DNA of 64,000 nt, taken from the NCBI GenBank assembly GCA_016191335.1, contig JACPOW010000011.1, forward strand, positions 23,618 to 87,617, in the 5' to 3' direction. The position numbers were made by a program, and so were the translations under genes. A model generated the notes under the pieces. That model did not search any database. It saw nothing but the letters and a program-made list of their open reading frames with translations, and was not told where the DNA came from. The DNA is from Elusimicrobiota bacterium (lineage in GTDB: Bacteria > Elusimicrobiota > Elusimicrobia > UBA1565 > UBA9628). This document shows positions 1 through 12,100 of the stretch, piece by piece (position 1 is the first letter of the stretch; each line of letters opens with the position of its first letter).

Positions 1-2586
1 GCTCAAGGCGCCTGGATCATCACCTCCACCGCGACGATCACCCTCTCGGCCGACGACGCCCCGAGCGCAGGCGTCGCCTCGGGCGTGCGCTCGATTTTAT
101 ACGTGATCGACGCCGATCCGTTCTCACCGCCGTGCGAGAGCGTCCCGCTCAGCACGAGCGCCCCGAACGGCACGTGCGCCAATAAGCTGTACGCCGGGGC
201 GTTCACCCTCTCGGCGGGGACGCACACGGTCTACTTCCGAGCCGAGGACAATGTCGCCAACCTTGGCGAGTTGCACTCCAGCTCCTTCACGGTCTCCGCG
301 CCACCCGACGCCCTGCCGCCGCGCACGACCTTAATCGTCGGCGCGCCCCAGCTCAGCACTTCAACCGTGTATATCTCAAGCGTCACACCGCTGAGCCTAA
401 CGGCCTCGGATGACCATGTGGCTGCGGACGACGGCCTCGGCTCCGTCTCGCAGACCTTTATCGCCATCGACTCCGCGTCCTTCTCGGCCTACGCCGGCAC
501 GTTCACCGTGGTCGAGCAGGGAACGCACACGATCCAGTTCTACAGCATGGACGCCGCCGGCAATACGGAAGCCGTGCATGTCTCGACGCTCACCGTCGAC
601 ATCGCGCCGCCCGTCACGACCCTCCAAGTGGGGGGCCTGACAGCCTCGGCGACGAGCCTCGTGCTGATCTCGACGGACTCAATCGGCATGTCGGCCATGG
701 ATGCCGACGCCGGGGTCGGGGAAACGAGATACGCGCTCGACGGCGGCGGGCCGAACGTCTACGCCTCGACTTTCAGCTTGGCCGTCGGGACTTACACGCT
801 CGCGTATCAAAGCGTCGATTACCTTGGCAACACCGAAGTGCCCACGTCCGTTTTCCTGGCAGTCCTTGCCGTCGATACCGCCTCGCCGACGATTACGCTG
901 ACGCCCGCCGACCTCAGCACGGTAACGACCGCCTCGCCGCTGATCGTAGCGGTTTACTCGGATTCCGGCCGCGGCGTGAACCCGGCGTCGGTGCGGCTGA
1001 TCCTCGACGGCATCGACGTGACGACCTCGGCCGCCGTGACCCTGTCCTCGGCGGCGATTACGCCGAATCTGTCGCAGGGTACGCACACGGTGACGGTCGA
1101 GGTGGCCGACTTGGCGGGCAACCCCGCCTTCGCATCTTCCACCTTCACCGTCGACAGCTTGCCGCCCGTGACGACGCTTGAAATCGGCACGCCGCAGTTC
1201 GTCTCGTCGGCAACCTTCGTTACGACGGCGACGCCGTTCGGCTTCACCGCGACCAAGCCCGGGGAGACTTTCTACGCGGTTGACGGGGGGACTTTCGCGG
1301 TCTACACTGGGACGTTCGCGCTCACCTCGGACGGCGTTCATACGCTCCAATTCTTCAGCCTCGATTCGTTCGGCCATCAGGAATCGGCCCGGACGGCAGG
1401 TGCAACCGTGGATTCGTCGGCCCCAGTGACCCAGATCTCCATCGGCGGAACCCCCTACTCCTCCACCGCGACGGCGTTCGCGACCGTCGGCGCGAGCTTC
1501 ACTTTGGCCGCGCTCGACTATCCTGCCGGTGCGGGCCTCGCCTCGGGCGTGGGGGGGATCCGATTCCTGCTGGACGCGGCGCCCGACTCCTGCCCTCAGG
1601 GTATATTCGGTGTGCCCAACGGCGCGTCTCCCGCGGGAACGTGCGATAACGCGGTCTACTCAGGAGAATTCACCGTTTCCGTCGGCTCGCACTCCATTTA
1701 CTTCGCTTCCGTCGACAACCTGGGGAACCGGGAGCAAGTGCAATTCATCACCGTCCACGTCTCTTCGTTCGGCGCGCCGCAGGCGCTCGCGAACCTCGAT
1801 CAGGCCAAACGGTTCCAGGAATGGGTCAACGCGCGCCAGGCGCTGCTGGGCCTCAACTCCGATTCGCTGACCGCCTTGAGGGCTTATGTCGCCGATTCCG
1901 CGAAAGATGGACGAAAGCGATTCATCGCGCTCGAAGCCGTCGTGAACATCCTGCCGCCCGCCGACGGGGCGACCGAACTGATCAACGGCTTCCAGGACTC
2001 AGATCCGTTCTTCAGGTCTCCCGTCGCCATGAAAATGGGGCAGATCGGCCACGTTTCCTTCCAGCCGGTCCTGCTGGCCTCGCTGAACAACTCTCAGGAA
2101 GACGGGATGGTGCAGGTATCGGCGGCGGCCGGCTTGGCTATGATGGGCGATGCCACGGGCAAGCCCCGTGCACTTCAAGCGGTGACAACCGCGGAGCCCT
2201 GGTCAGAATTCGGGATGGTGGCGCTCGCATCACTCAACGCCACAGACACGCTGTCATCCCTGCAGTCCATCATGCAGTCGAGCGCGAATAATCACATCAG
2301 GAATAAATGCCGGCTCGCCATTTTGAGAATCAACTTGGTCGGCAAGACTCAGACCGAGCAGCTCCCTATTTTGCAGCAAGCTTTGCAGGAAAGCGGTTTT
2401 TCTGACGTTCACGCTTGGGCGGCGATGCGTCTTGAGACGTTTGGGAACAGTGGAGCCGGACAGGCGCTCGCTGCTGTCGTGAATAGTTCCGCACCCGGAC
2501 GTGAGGAAGCGTCGCGCTGGCTATCGGCCGGCATCGGAGACGGCTACTGGTCGCAGAATGACATCGCGCAATGGTTGAACAATTGA
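1..2586 (+). CDS. Ig-like repeat surface protein with C-terminal HEAT-like region (5' truncated by window edge)
   Basis: The frame is open from base 1, so the gene begins upstream; the GTG at 85 listed in the ORF track is internal. About 590 residues of repeated beta-sandwich modules (OmpL47/bacterial Ig-like) are visible, with recurring patterns such as GTHTVYFRAEDNVANLGE and DSxPPVTTL. These closely resemble the modules of the giant protein downstream. The last ~240 residues switch to short paired helices typical of HEAT/armadillo-like repeats. Inference: an exported adhesin or scaffold. Its stop overlaps the start of the next gene by 16 nt, so the two are co-translated. The signal peptide lies outside the window. 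Confidence 0.85.
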   Translation, partial: AQGAWIITSTATITLSADDAPSAGVASGVRSILYVIDADPFSPPCESVPLSTSAPNGTCANKLYAGAFTLSAGTHTVYFRAEDNVANLGELHSSSFTVSAPPDALPPRTTLIVGAPQLSTSTVYISSVTPLSLTASDDHVAADDGLGSVSQTFIAIDSASFSAYAGTFTVVEQGTHTIQFYSMDAAGNTEAVHVSTLTVDIAPPVTTLQVGGLTASATSLVLISTDSIGMSAMDADAGVGETRYALDGGGPNVYASTFSLAVGTYTLAYQSVDYLGNTEVPTSVFLAVLAVDTASPTITLTPADLSTVTTASPLIVAVYSDSGRGVNPASVRLILDGIDVTTSAAVTLSSAAITPNLSQGTHTVTVEVADLAGNPAFASSTFTVDSLPPVTTLEIGTPQFVSSATFVTTATPFGFTATKPGETFYAVDGGTFAVYTGTFALTSDGVHTLQFFSLDSFGHQESARTAGATVDSSAPVTQISIGGTPYSSTATAFATVGASFTLAALDYPAGAGLASGVGGIRFLLDAAPDSCPQGIFGVPNGASPAGTCDNAVYSGEFTVSVGSHSIYFASVDNLGNREQVQFITVHVSSFGAPQALANLDQAKRFQEWVNARQALLGLNSDSLTALRAYVADSAKDGRKRFIALEAVVNILPPADGATELINGFQDSDPFFRSPVAMKMGQIGHVSFQPVLLASLNNSQEDGMVQVSAAAGLAMMGDATGKPRALQAVTTAEPWSEFGMVALASLNATDTLSSLQSIMQSSANNHIRNKCRLAILRINLVGKTQTEQLPILQQALQESGFSDVHAWAAMRLETFGNSGAGQALAAVVNSSAPGREEASRWLSAGIGDGYWSQNDIAQWLNN

Positions 2587-3110
2587 AAACCATTATTGAA
2601 CAGATAAAGGACTGGTTCCTGACAGCACCGCTAGGGCAGGCGGTATTATTGGCATTCATACAGGCCTATGGATGGTTCTGGATTCACGTTCTCTTCGTCA
2701 ATATGGGAACGTACGGACCAAACGCAAGTGCTGACGGGGGCCTAGGCACAATCGTTATGGGTTGGTTCTGGGCATTGATTTGGGGGTGGGTGGTCTGCTG
2801 GCCACTATCTCGTCGCATTATCGGCACTCCAAGTCTCAGTTCCTATATCTTTGCAGACTGCTTAGCCCCACCTGCTCTCCTCCCGTTGATGATTCTAATT
2901 GGGGCACTCGGGCCTGCCGGCATCGGCAATGTCTTTAAAGCCACATTCACTGTTTTGGGACTGGGTGTTCTTCCCGAGGGCAGACTGGGCTTCGCCTCGA
3001 TACATGCTCAGAGTTTTCTGGAAATTTTGTTTGCGAGTCTCATTGGCTTCTATTTGACTGCCAAACGACGAGTAGCGGCAGTTAGTGCTGTGAGTGGAAA
3101 CCATGATTGA
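2571..3110 (+). CDS. Four-helix integral membrane protein, paralogue of the N-terminus of the next gene
   Basis: A 179-residue protein with an amphipathic N-terminus (VEQLKTIIEQIKDWFLTAPL) and about four hydrophobic segments, including WFWALIWGWVVCWPLSRR. I do not recognise a family. Residues 10-170 are clearly homologous to the first ~170 residues of the giant ORF that follows (shared APLGQAVLLAF and GWVVCWP.SRRIIGT), so this is a tandem duplication. The start overlaps the previous stop (ATGGTTGAACAATTGA) and its own stop overlaps the next ATG (ATGATTGA), which indicates translational coupling across the three genes. Possible role: an inner-membrane partner for export of the neighbouring surface proteins (inference). 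Confidence 0.75.
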   Translation: MVEQLKTIIEQIKDWFLTAPLGQAVLLAFIQAYGWFWIHVLFVNMGTYGPNASADGGLGTIVMGWFWALIWGWVVCWPLSRRIIGTPSLSSYIFADCLAPPALLPLMILIGALGPAGIGNVFKATFTVLGLGVLPEGRLGFASIHAQSFLEILFASLIGFYLTAKRRVAAVSAVSGNHD

Positions 3111-6100
3111 ACGGCTAAGGAATTGGTTCCTGAAAGCGCCGCTAGGGCAGGCGGTTTTGCTGGCCTTTGTTCAAGCGTATGGTTGGCTTTGGATACACGC
3201 CATATTCCAATTCCTTCTCTATGGTGGCGGCGGAGGAAATGGTCAGGACATGGGCCTGGGGACATCGGTTCCGGGCATTTTCTGGGCATTGGTCTGGGGT
3301 TGGGTGGTCTGCTGGCCGATTTCTCGCCGTATTATCGGTACCTCAAGCATCGCTTCCTATATCTTGGCCGATTGCATAGCGCCATTCACTGCACTTCCGG
3401 GACTGATTCTCATCGGTGCCTTCGGGCCCGCCGGTAGTTTCAAGTTATTTAAAGCTACGTTTACACTTTTAAGTCTTGACATTTTGCCTGAAGGGCGAAA
3501 GGGTGCCAGCTTGGACCATGCGTTCATATTCCTTGGTATGTTTGTATCCGGCCTCATCGGATTCTACCTGACAGCAAGAAAACATAAAAAGGCATCGTCT
3601 GTTTTGAAATGTTGGATCTTGACGGCCAGCTTGTTTGCTGGTTTTTCAAAATCCAGCCATGCCTATGACATTCCCACCCACAAGACCTTCCTGACAGAGC
3701 GTGCGGCGATCCTGCTCCATAAACAGCATGGCCAGAACCATCAGGAGTTGCTTGACTGGAAATTGACTCTAATGACGGGGACTGACGCGGAAGATTCTGC
3801 AGCTATTCAGAACGCACTCGAGCACTTCTACCGTCCAACCGATGGAGTTGGGCTATGGAGCGACGCGCGTGTGCCAAAACCGTTTGATACAAGTGCCCGC
3901 AATCGCCTGCTCGGGCAAAGCCCTTTAATGCGAGGTGAAAATGCGAGTCCGTTCTTCAGCGATGCGGTGAATCAGTATAAAGCCGGCCAAAAGAGCGCTG
4001 CCTACCTGTTGCTTGGCCACGCCCTGCACTTGGCGACCCAGGACATGTTCTCGCCGCCGCACACCCACAATGACGCCCATCTCGATATAAACGATAGGTG
4101 CTATTTTGGAAGTTTTGGCTTTGATCCGATTTGTCCGCTAAATTTTGCGCAGAACAGTTTCGAAGGATGGACGGCGGACAACTTCGCCCGCAACACCGCG
4201 GACCCTCGGGCCACAGGTGCAGTTGTTGATCCCTCGGCAGGGAACTTGGTGCCGACCGTTGCGGATGTCGGGGCCCTACTCGACCACAACGCGCAAACCA
4301 CCTACAAGTCTATTCGCATCGCGGGGACCTTAAACAAAAACGCGAGCAATCCGGCGAACGGGCCGCTCGGCAAAATGTTCCCGGCCTTCGATCCGGCAGC
4401 TAATCCCAACGGCATGACCTACGAGGTTGACTCAGGAAAATGGGGCGCCTTGTTCGACGCTAATATTCCTATGCACGTCTGGACGATCGCGGGCGTTGGA
4501 AGCATGCACGAGTCCGCAGGAGAGCAGGGAGATTCGCTCACGGATCATTGGTGGAAGGCGGAAAACTTCTCCGCCAACGACCCCGGCGAATACTACTACT
4601 TAGAGAATCCCAAGACCGCCTTCCCCCGGCAATATAACGGCGTGGCAACCAGCGGGGAAAGCCTGGCCGAACTCTGGGCGTTGGGACCGAGGGGACGCGC
4701 CCCGGAAACGGCCAAGGGCCTGATGGCGCAGTCCCAGGAGGCTTCCGCCGGCCTCATGAAGCGGTTCGCCGAATTCGTCGATCCGCTCCCGCCGGAGATA
4801 AAGATCCAAGATGGGCTGCTGAACGTCATCGCCGCCAACAACTCCACGAATGAACCCCGTCCTTACATCACCCTCACCGATCCTGTGTCCGTCGCCCAGC
4901 CCATGCCGTCAGGAATCTATAAGGCTGTCATCACGCAGGTCGGAGGACATTATTCGTCCACGCAGACATTCGGCGGCGCGCCGGACGGAGTGCTGGGACC
5001 GGACATACACACGGTTACGCCTCACACCTTCGACCACGGAACCTATATCGTCACGGCGCTCGACGGCCTCGGCAATCAGACCTCGCAGAAATTCACTATC
5101 AGCCCCTTCCCGCCGGTCGGAGATCTCAACGTCAAGAACGCCTCCACCGTGATCGACCCAATCGCGCAGACGTTCACGGCAAGCCTCCTGGTCGACCTCT
5201 TCGATCCGGCTGGCATCGCGACCGCGACTTTGACCCAGACGGCCTCTCCCGCGGACATCGTCACGAACCTCCCGGTCGACAGCAACGTTCAGGGCGCCAC
5301 CGCCAGGGTCAACCCGGTCATCACCGTCCCGGAGACTTACACTCTCAGCGCGACTGACCCGGCCGGGAACACTCCCGTGAACGTCGAATTTGACGTCAGC
5401 GGCCGCAACTACGTGTCCCTGTTCTCGTTCAACTCCGAGGGGCCGGCGACGTCGGCGATGACCGGCCTGCAAAGCGTGCCCGTCCCGGATCAGCCGTCGC
5501 TGTTGGAGCTGCAAAGCGGCTCCGCCCAGGGGACTTATCTGTCGGAAGTCATTCCGACGTACCGCCCCAAGTACGTCTTCTCCGGAATCGAAGAGCTGCT
5601 CCTCGGCGCCGTCATGACCGGGGCATCGTCGGGAGGAGGGGGCTCCCTGACCTTCCCAGGTCAAATCACGACGGTCTCCATGGGCCCGCGCAGCAGCACG
5701 GCTATCGCCGCCCAATCGAGAGTCGAGATCCGCACCGCGGACGCGGCTGCGGATTTGGAGACCGGCGCGTTCCAGACGATCGCGCTTACGGCCTGGCAGG
5801 CCGTCGACAACGACTGCATTTGGACCTTCGGCTCCCCTTGCTACCAGACGATCGATCAGACGCCGGCCGCCGCGTTCCCGCTGACCCTCAAGAAATACCA
5901 TCAGGTTCGAGTCACGATGCAGAATTTCGGCGTACCGCTGTGCCTGGACACGAACTGCTCGTCGGCCTGCCCTCCAGAGAACACCCAGTGCCACTCCTAC
6001 GCCAATCCCACGTATACGCCGAAGCTGGACCGCGTCGAAGCCGCCGGGTATTCCGTGGCGCTTCAGAAAGCGTCCAGGCTCACACCCGGCACAAACGTCA

Positions 6101-9100
6101 CTCTGACCGCGCCGGGCGCTTCGAACGTCACGCTGACGATCCCTACCATCAACCGCCTCGGAGGCCTCGTCGCCGGTCATTACATCGTGCCCGGGCCCTC
6201 CGACAAGAGCACGCTGCCTCTGGATCAAAGCGTCTCGATCCGCAACGAAGCGGACGTGACGGGTCCGGTCAAAATCAAGATTGACTACGGCGAGAGCGTC
6301 GCGCTGACCATAGAGGAAGCCGCCGGGCTTACGATCATCCGTACCGACCCCGTCACGGGCTTGTCCGCGGCGATAGACGCCGTCGTGGTCAGCACGCCGG
6401 ATCACACCGTCTCCGGCACGTTCGTCTTCAACGGCCCGGGCGATTTCGGCGCCTTCCAGGTCCAGTACCCGAAGATCGCGCCGCCCGCGCTCGTCGCGAG
6501 CCTCAACTGGGTCGGCGACGGTCCCGAGTTCCAAATCCTGGCCTCTCCGGGGGACCTCGCCGTCGCGAGCGTCCCACAAAGCGACCCGCGAGTTTCGGCC
6601 GCCATCCCCGCCGCCGCGACCGCCGGACGCAGCCTCATCAGCAACGTCTACCAGACCCAGACGAGCGCCGCCGCCTTCCAGCCGGCCGGCGCCGTCGTCT
6701 TCCGTTATAACTCCGCCTCGCCGGCGATGCAGTCGGTGATTCCCGCCTCCTTGAAGGTCTACCAACTCGACGCGACCCTCGGCGCCTTCGTCCTGCTTTC
6801 GCCTCAGGTCCTCGACCAGACGGCCCAGAGTATCACGGTCAACGTCAGCACGCCCGGCATCTACGCGATTTTCGGCAGTCCGCAGTCGACGCTGACGCCG
6901 ACTTCGGGCGTCGCGGGCGCGCCGTTTACGATCAACGGCAGCGGCTTCGGCCCCTTCGCCGGAAGCAGCACGCGCGTCCGTTTCGGCGTCGCGGGCTCCA
7001 CGGCGGCAGTGTCGCTCTGGAGCAACACCAGGATTGAGGCCTCGGTTCCGGACATCTCGACCGGCGCCTATGCGGTGTTCGTCGAGCGCCAGAGCAGCAC
7101 CACGCTCACGACGCTTTCGGCCGGGACCTTTACGGTCATCGTCCCCGCCGTCTCGAGCGGGCCGGTCCTGGCGCTGGCTCCGCGCGACGGCGGCACCGTG
7201 AACGCCTCGACGCCGACGATCGTTGCGGCTTACGCCTCAGCGGTCGGCGTGGACACGGCGACGGTTCGTCTCGCCCTGGACGGCGTGGACGTGACGAGCC
7301 TGGCGGTCGTGACGTCCCTCTCCGCGACTTTCGTTCCCACGGAAGCGCTGGCTGAGGGCACGCACACGGTGACGGCCGGCGTCTTGGATTCGGAGGCCAA
7401 CGCCGCGGCGTCGACCGCCACGTTCCTCGTCGATACGATTCCGCCCGCAACGACGCTTTCTATCGGCGGTCAACCGGCGGCCGCCATCTCGACGAGCGTA
7501 TTCACCACGGCGGTGTTCTCGCTTTCAGCCGCGGATGCGGGCTCCGGGGTCGCCGAAACCGAATTATTCCTCGATGTCGATGCCGCCTCGTGCGATCTCA
7601 GCTCCTATGATCCCGACGCGGCACCCGGCAGCTGCGCCAACCCGTTCTATGACGGCCCCTTCACGCTGGCGCCCGGAACCCACACGGTCTCCTTCTTCTC
7701 ATACGACGCGGCCGACAACGACGAAAGCTTGAACGCGTTGGCCGTGACCGCCGTCGCGCCCGCTCCACCCACCTTGACCCTGACGCCCGTCGACGGCAGC
7801 ACCGTGTCGACGACGATGCCGATGCTCGCCGCCTCATACGCCGCCGGCGACTACGCCCTCAGCACGGCATCCGTCCGCCTCGCCCTGGACGGCGTGGATG
7901 TGACGACGCAGGCGATCATAACGCTTTCGTCCGCGACGCACGTCCCGCAAGCGGCGCTCGCGCAAGGCACGCACACGCTCACGTCCTCGGTTTCCGATGT
8001 TTTGGGCGTAACGGTCAACGCGGCCTCGAGATTCCTCATCGACACGATCGCTCCCGCTACGGCGCTCCAGGTCAACGGACTTGCCGCCTCCGCGACGAGC
8101 CTCACCGTGATTTCGACGGATACGATCGGATTCGCGGCCGCGGACGCGGGCAGCGGCGTCTTCGAGACGCTCTACGCCCTCGATGGGGCGAGCCCGGCGG
8201 TATTCACCTCGACCTTCAGCCTCAGCGCCGGTACGCACACTTTGGCCTACCACAGCGCGGACAAGGCGGGGAACCTCGAGTCCTCCGCCGACGCCTTCCT
8301 CACCGTGCTCGAGATCGACACGACGCCGCCGAGTCTAGCTCTGTCGCCCATCGACGGCAGCACCATCAATACTCCCACGCCGCTACTCTTGGCTCTTTAC
8401 GCGGACTCGGGGCGCGGGCTGAATACAGCTTCATTCCAGCTGAGCATCGACGGGATCGACGTGACCACCCAGAGCCTCGTGAGTCTCACGTCGGCGACGT
8501 TCGTCCCGAGCGCCGCGTTGGCGCAGGGCGCCCATACGGTCGCGGCCTCGGTGGCCGATTTCGCAGGCAACCTGTCATCGGCAACGGCAACATTTAATAT
8601 CGACAGTGTGCCGCCCCTGACGAGCCTTGTGATCGGCGCGCCGCAGTTCAGCTCGAACACCGTATTCATCGCGGCCGTCACCCCGATCGGCTTCACGGTC
8701 TCCGACGAGGCTCAGACGTCTTACGCGGTGGACTCCGGCTCATTCACGGTCTTCAGCGGGACTTTCACGCTGAGCGCGGAAGGGGAACACCTCGTCCAGT
8801 ACTTCAGCACGGACTTTTTCGGCAACGTCGAAGCCGTCCAGCCGAGCACAATGACGGTCGACGCGACGGCGCCCGTCTCGGCGTTTGAGGTGATTGGATC
8901 GAGCCTCGAGGATTCTGGGCGCGTCGTCCTTTCGACCGACTCCGTCCTGAGCCTGTCGGCCGCGGATCCCGTGTCCGGCGGCGTCGCCTCAGGGGTGGGG
9001 GACATCCTCTACTCTCTGGACGGCGGCGACCCTCTGTCCTACGCGGCGCCGTTCTCGCTCTCTGTCGGGACGCACGTCGTTCGCTTCCATGCCGTGGACC

Positions 9101-12100
9101 GGGTGGCAAACGCCGAGACCGTGCGCACGGCGACGGTCGCCGTCCAGGAGCGCCCCTTCGACGTCCGGCCGCCGCGCACTACTTTGGCCGCGGGCTTCCC
9201 AAGCTATTCCTCGACGACGCTCTACGGCGCAAACGGCACGCCTTTCTCCCTGGCAACAGCCGACGACGCGCTCACGGTCGGCGACGGGACGGGCAAGGGC
9301 GCGGCGCGCAGCTTCCTGTCCATTGACGCGGAGGCGTTCGCCCTCTACGCCGGCACCTTCCCCGTTGTCGGGGAGGGCTCACATTCGATTTCCTTTTATA
9401 GCGAGGATGCGGACGGCAACTCGGAGACCGCGCAGAGCGCGGCGGTCGGCATCGACCTCACGGCGCCGGTGACGCGCGTGGAAGTCATCGGCTCCAGCGT
9501 GACGGACGCACAAGGCCGCGTGATCGTCTCGACGGACACCCTCTTGGCCTTGATCGCGAGCGATCCCGTTTCCGCCGGCATCGCTTCGGGAAGCGGGACG
9601 ATCTTCTACGCCGTGGACGCCGGCACTGAAGCGGCGTATGGCGCGCCGTTCATGCTGTCGGCGGGAACGCACACGCTGTATTACCGCGCACAGGACCGTG
9701 TAGCCAACTTCGAGGGCCTGCGGTCCGCCTCTTTCATGGCGGTGGCTCAGGACACTACAACCGCGCCTTCCCGCGTGCTGAACCTCGCTGCCTTCTCGAC
9801 GGGATACTACAGCATGCGGGTTCTCTGGACGGCTCCCGGCGATATCGGCGAGTTCGGACAAGCCTTGGCGTACGACCTTCGCGTCGCGACGTTCCCGATC
9901 AACGACTTGAATTTCGTCTCCGCGACCCCCGTGACGGCCGCTCCGCCGCAGTCCTTCGGCTTCTCCGAGGCCGCGGCGTTCAATGCGGCCGAGCCCGGCC
10001 GCTTCTATTACTTCGCGCTCAAAACCATCAACCACTCCGGGCAGGTGAGCCCGCTCTCCAATGTCGCCCAATCGTACTCCGGCGATTTCTTCGCCGCGCT
10101 CGATCCCGACGGCCGCCTGTGGCAGCTCGACGCCAACCAGAACAGCCTCAATCTCACCCGCTACCTGGGAACCAACGACCAGTCCAGCAGCATCAACGAC
10201 TTCCTCCCTTGGGGCTCGACGAGCCGCGCCCTGGGCTTCGACGCGGACGGCGGCGCCTACGTCTTCCTCACCATCGGCGGCGCGCAGCAGCAGGACAAGC
10301 CCCGCGCCGTCCTCTATACCGCCGATTCCGACGGCGTCTTCCTCTCTAGCCGGCCCTTCTTCGCCATCGGCGGCCAGCAGTCGGCCCTCAACCAGGCGCC
10401 CGGCGTCAATCTCGCGGCCTCCGTCGACGTCGACGGCATCGTCTGGGTCGCCGGCGACGCGGGCGGCTCAGGCCAGAACGTGGGCCTGTGGAAGGTCGAC
10501 GCGTCCGGCCTGAACCTGGCGGGCCTCTCCTCCGGAGCCACGGCTCACGCGGTGCTCGCACTCGGCGGCGGGCCGGTGTGGATGACGGGCACCGACGGCG
10601 AGCTCGTGTTCTGGCGCCACGACCCGGCGAGCGGGGACATGACGCGCTACCATTGGACCAACACCTTGGGTGCTGCTGGCAGCGGCGGGCGCGCCCTCGT
10701 CGAGACGGTCTCCGGTTCCGTGTGGATCGGCGGCTGGGCCAACACCGCCGCGGGCAGGAAGGCGGCGCTGTGGCGCTGGGAAAACGGCGTCATCGAGCTC
10801 GTGGCGACCTCGACCGGCGTCTACTCCGACGAGGCCTTGGGCCTCGACCTCGACGCGTCGGGCCGCTTCTGGCTCTCCGGGCGCGCCCAGGTCGACGGCG
10901 CGGGCGCGATCAGTCACGCCTTCTGGACGTATGCTTCGGGCGGCGGCGGCAGCGAACTCGCACTCGCGGGGCTCGACGCTAGCGTGCCGACACGGCTCGA
11001 CTTCGGGGTCGGCAACGCGCTCTCGCTCGCGCGCGGCCAGGCTTGGGGAATAGCCGGACCCTCGCCCTTCGGCACGCGCTCGCGCACCTTGGGCTTCGGC
11101 CAGCTCACCGGCAGCGTGACCTACGCGCCCGGCTTCACTGGCGGGAAGGTCGCTTTCTTCACGAGCCCCACCGCCAACTTCGACAGCGAGGTCTCACTCT
11201 TCACGCTACTCGACGCGCCTGCCGCCGGGACCTCGTTCGACTACACCCTCGAAGGCCTGCCCGCGCCCGCCACCTACTACCTCGCCGCAGTCTACGATCT
11301 GTCGGGAACAGTGACGGCCGGCGGCGAGAACCCCGCCCCCGGCGACCCGCTCGGCGCGGCGTTGACGCCCGCCTTCCTGCCGTTTGGCGGCGCCGCGTCC
11401 GTCGCCTCGATTGCGATGACGCCCGATACCACCGATCCGACCTTGGCCCTGCTCTCGCCGGTGTCGGGATCGACGATGACCGCGTCCTTGTTCACCATCT
11501 CCGGCACAGCCGCCGACGAGCATCTCGTCGGTGAGCTCAAGGTCGCCCTGGAGAACCTCGCCGACGGCTCCTGGTGGAACCCGCAAATGAGCACGTTCAC
11601 CGCCGGTGGAGAGCCCCTCTACGGCATCCAAGTCGTGCGCTACGGCCGCGCCGACGCGTTCGCCTGGTCCGTCGACATGCTCACGCTGCGGCAAGCCGTC
11701 GTCCCCGGCAAGTCCTATCGCGTCCACGCCCAGGTTTCAGACGTCTCCGGACACTCCGTCTCGGCCTCCGCGTCGCTGGTCGTCATCAGCACAGAGATTC
11801 CGTCCATCTCCACGCGCGCCGCCTCGCTCGCGATGAGCCGCGACGCGGCCGGCAACTTCTGGGTCGTCACCCAGGACTTCCTCGAAGAGCGCCCGGTCGA
11901 GTTCACCTTGCGCAAGTACGACGCGACGGGATTTGCCGTCTCCTCGACGACCTTACCCGGCGCCACCGCGGAAGGCAGCTTCGGCGTCGCCTTCGACTCC
12001 GCCGGAAACGCCTGGGTGGGGGGAAGCGCCTCCGGACCCAACGGCGCCGCGCTTGCCCTCTGGAAAGTGGACGCCACCGGCAACGTCCTGCTCGCCTCAA

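Noticed and set aside
4909-6765. Long minus-strand ORF (618 aa) opposite the giant gene, and similar antisense ORFs at 15358-17265 and 14332-15282
   Set aside because: Arg/Gly/Asp-rich shadow translations of GC-rich coding DNA, with no RBS or domain signal.
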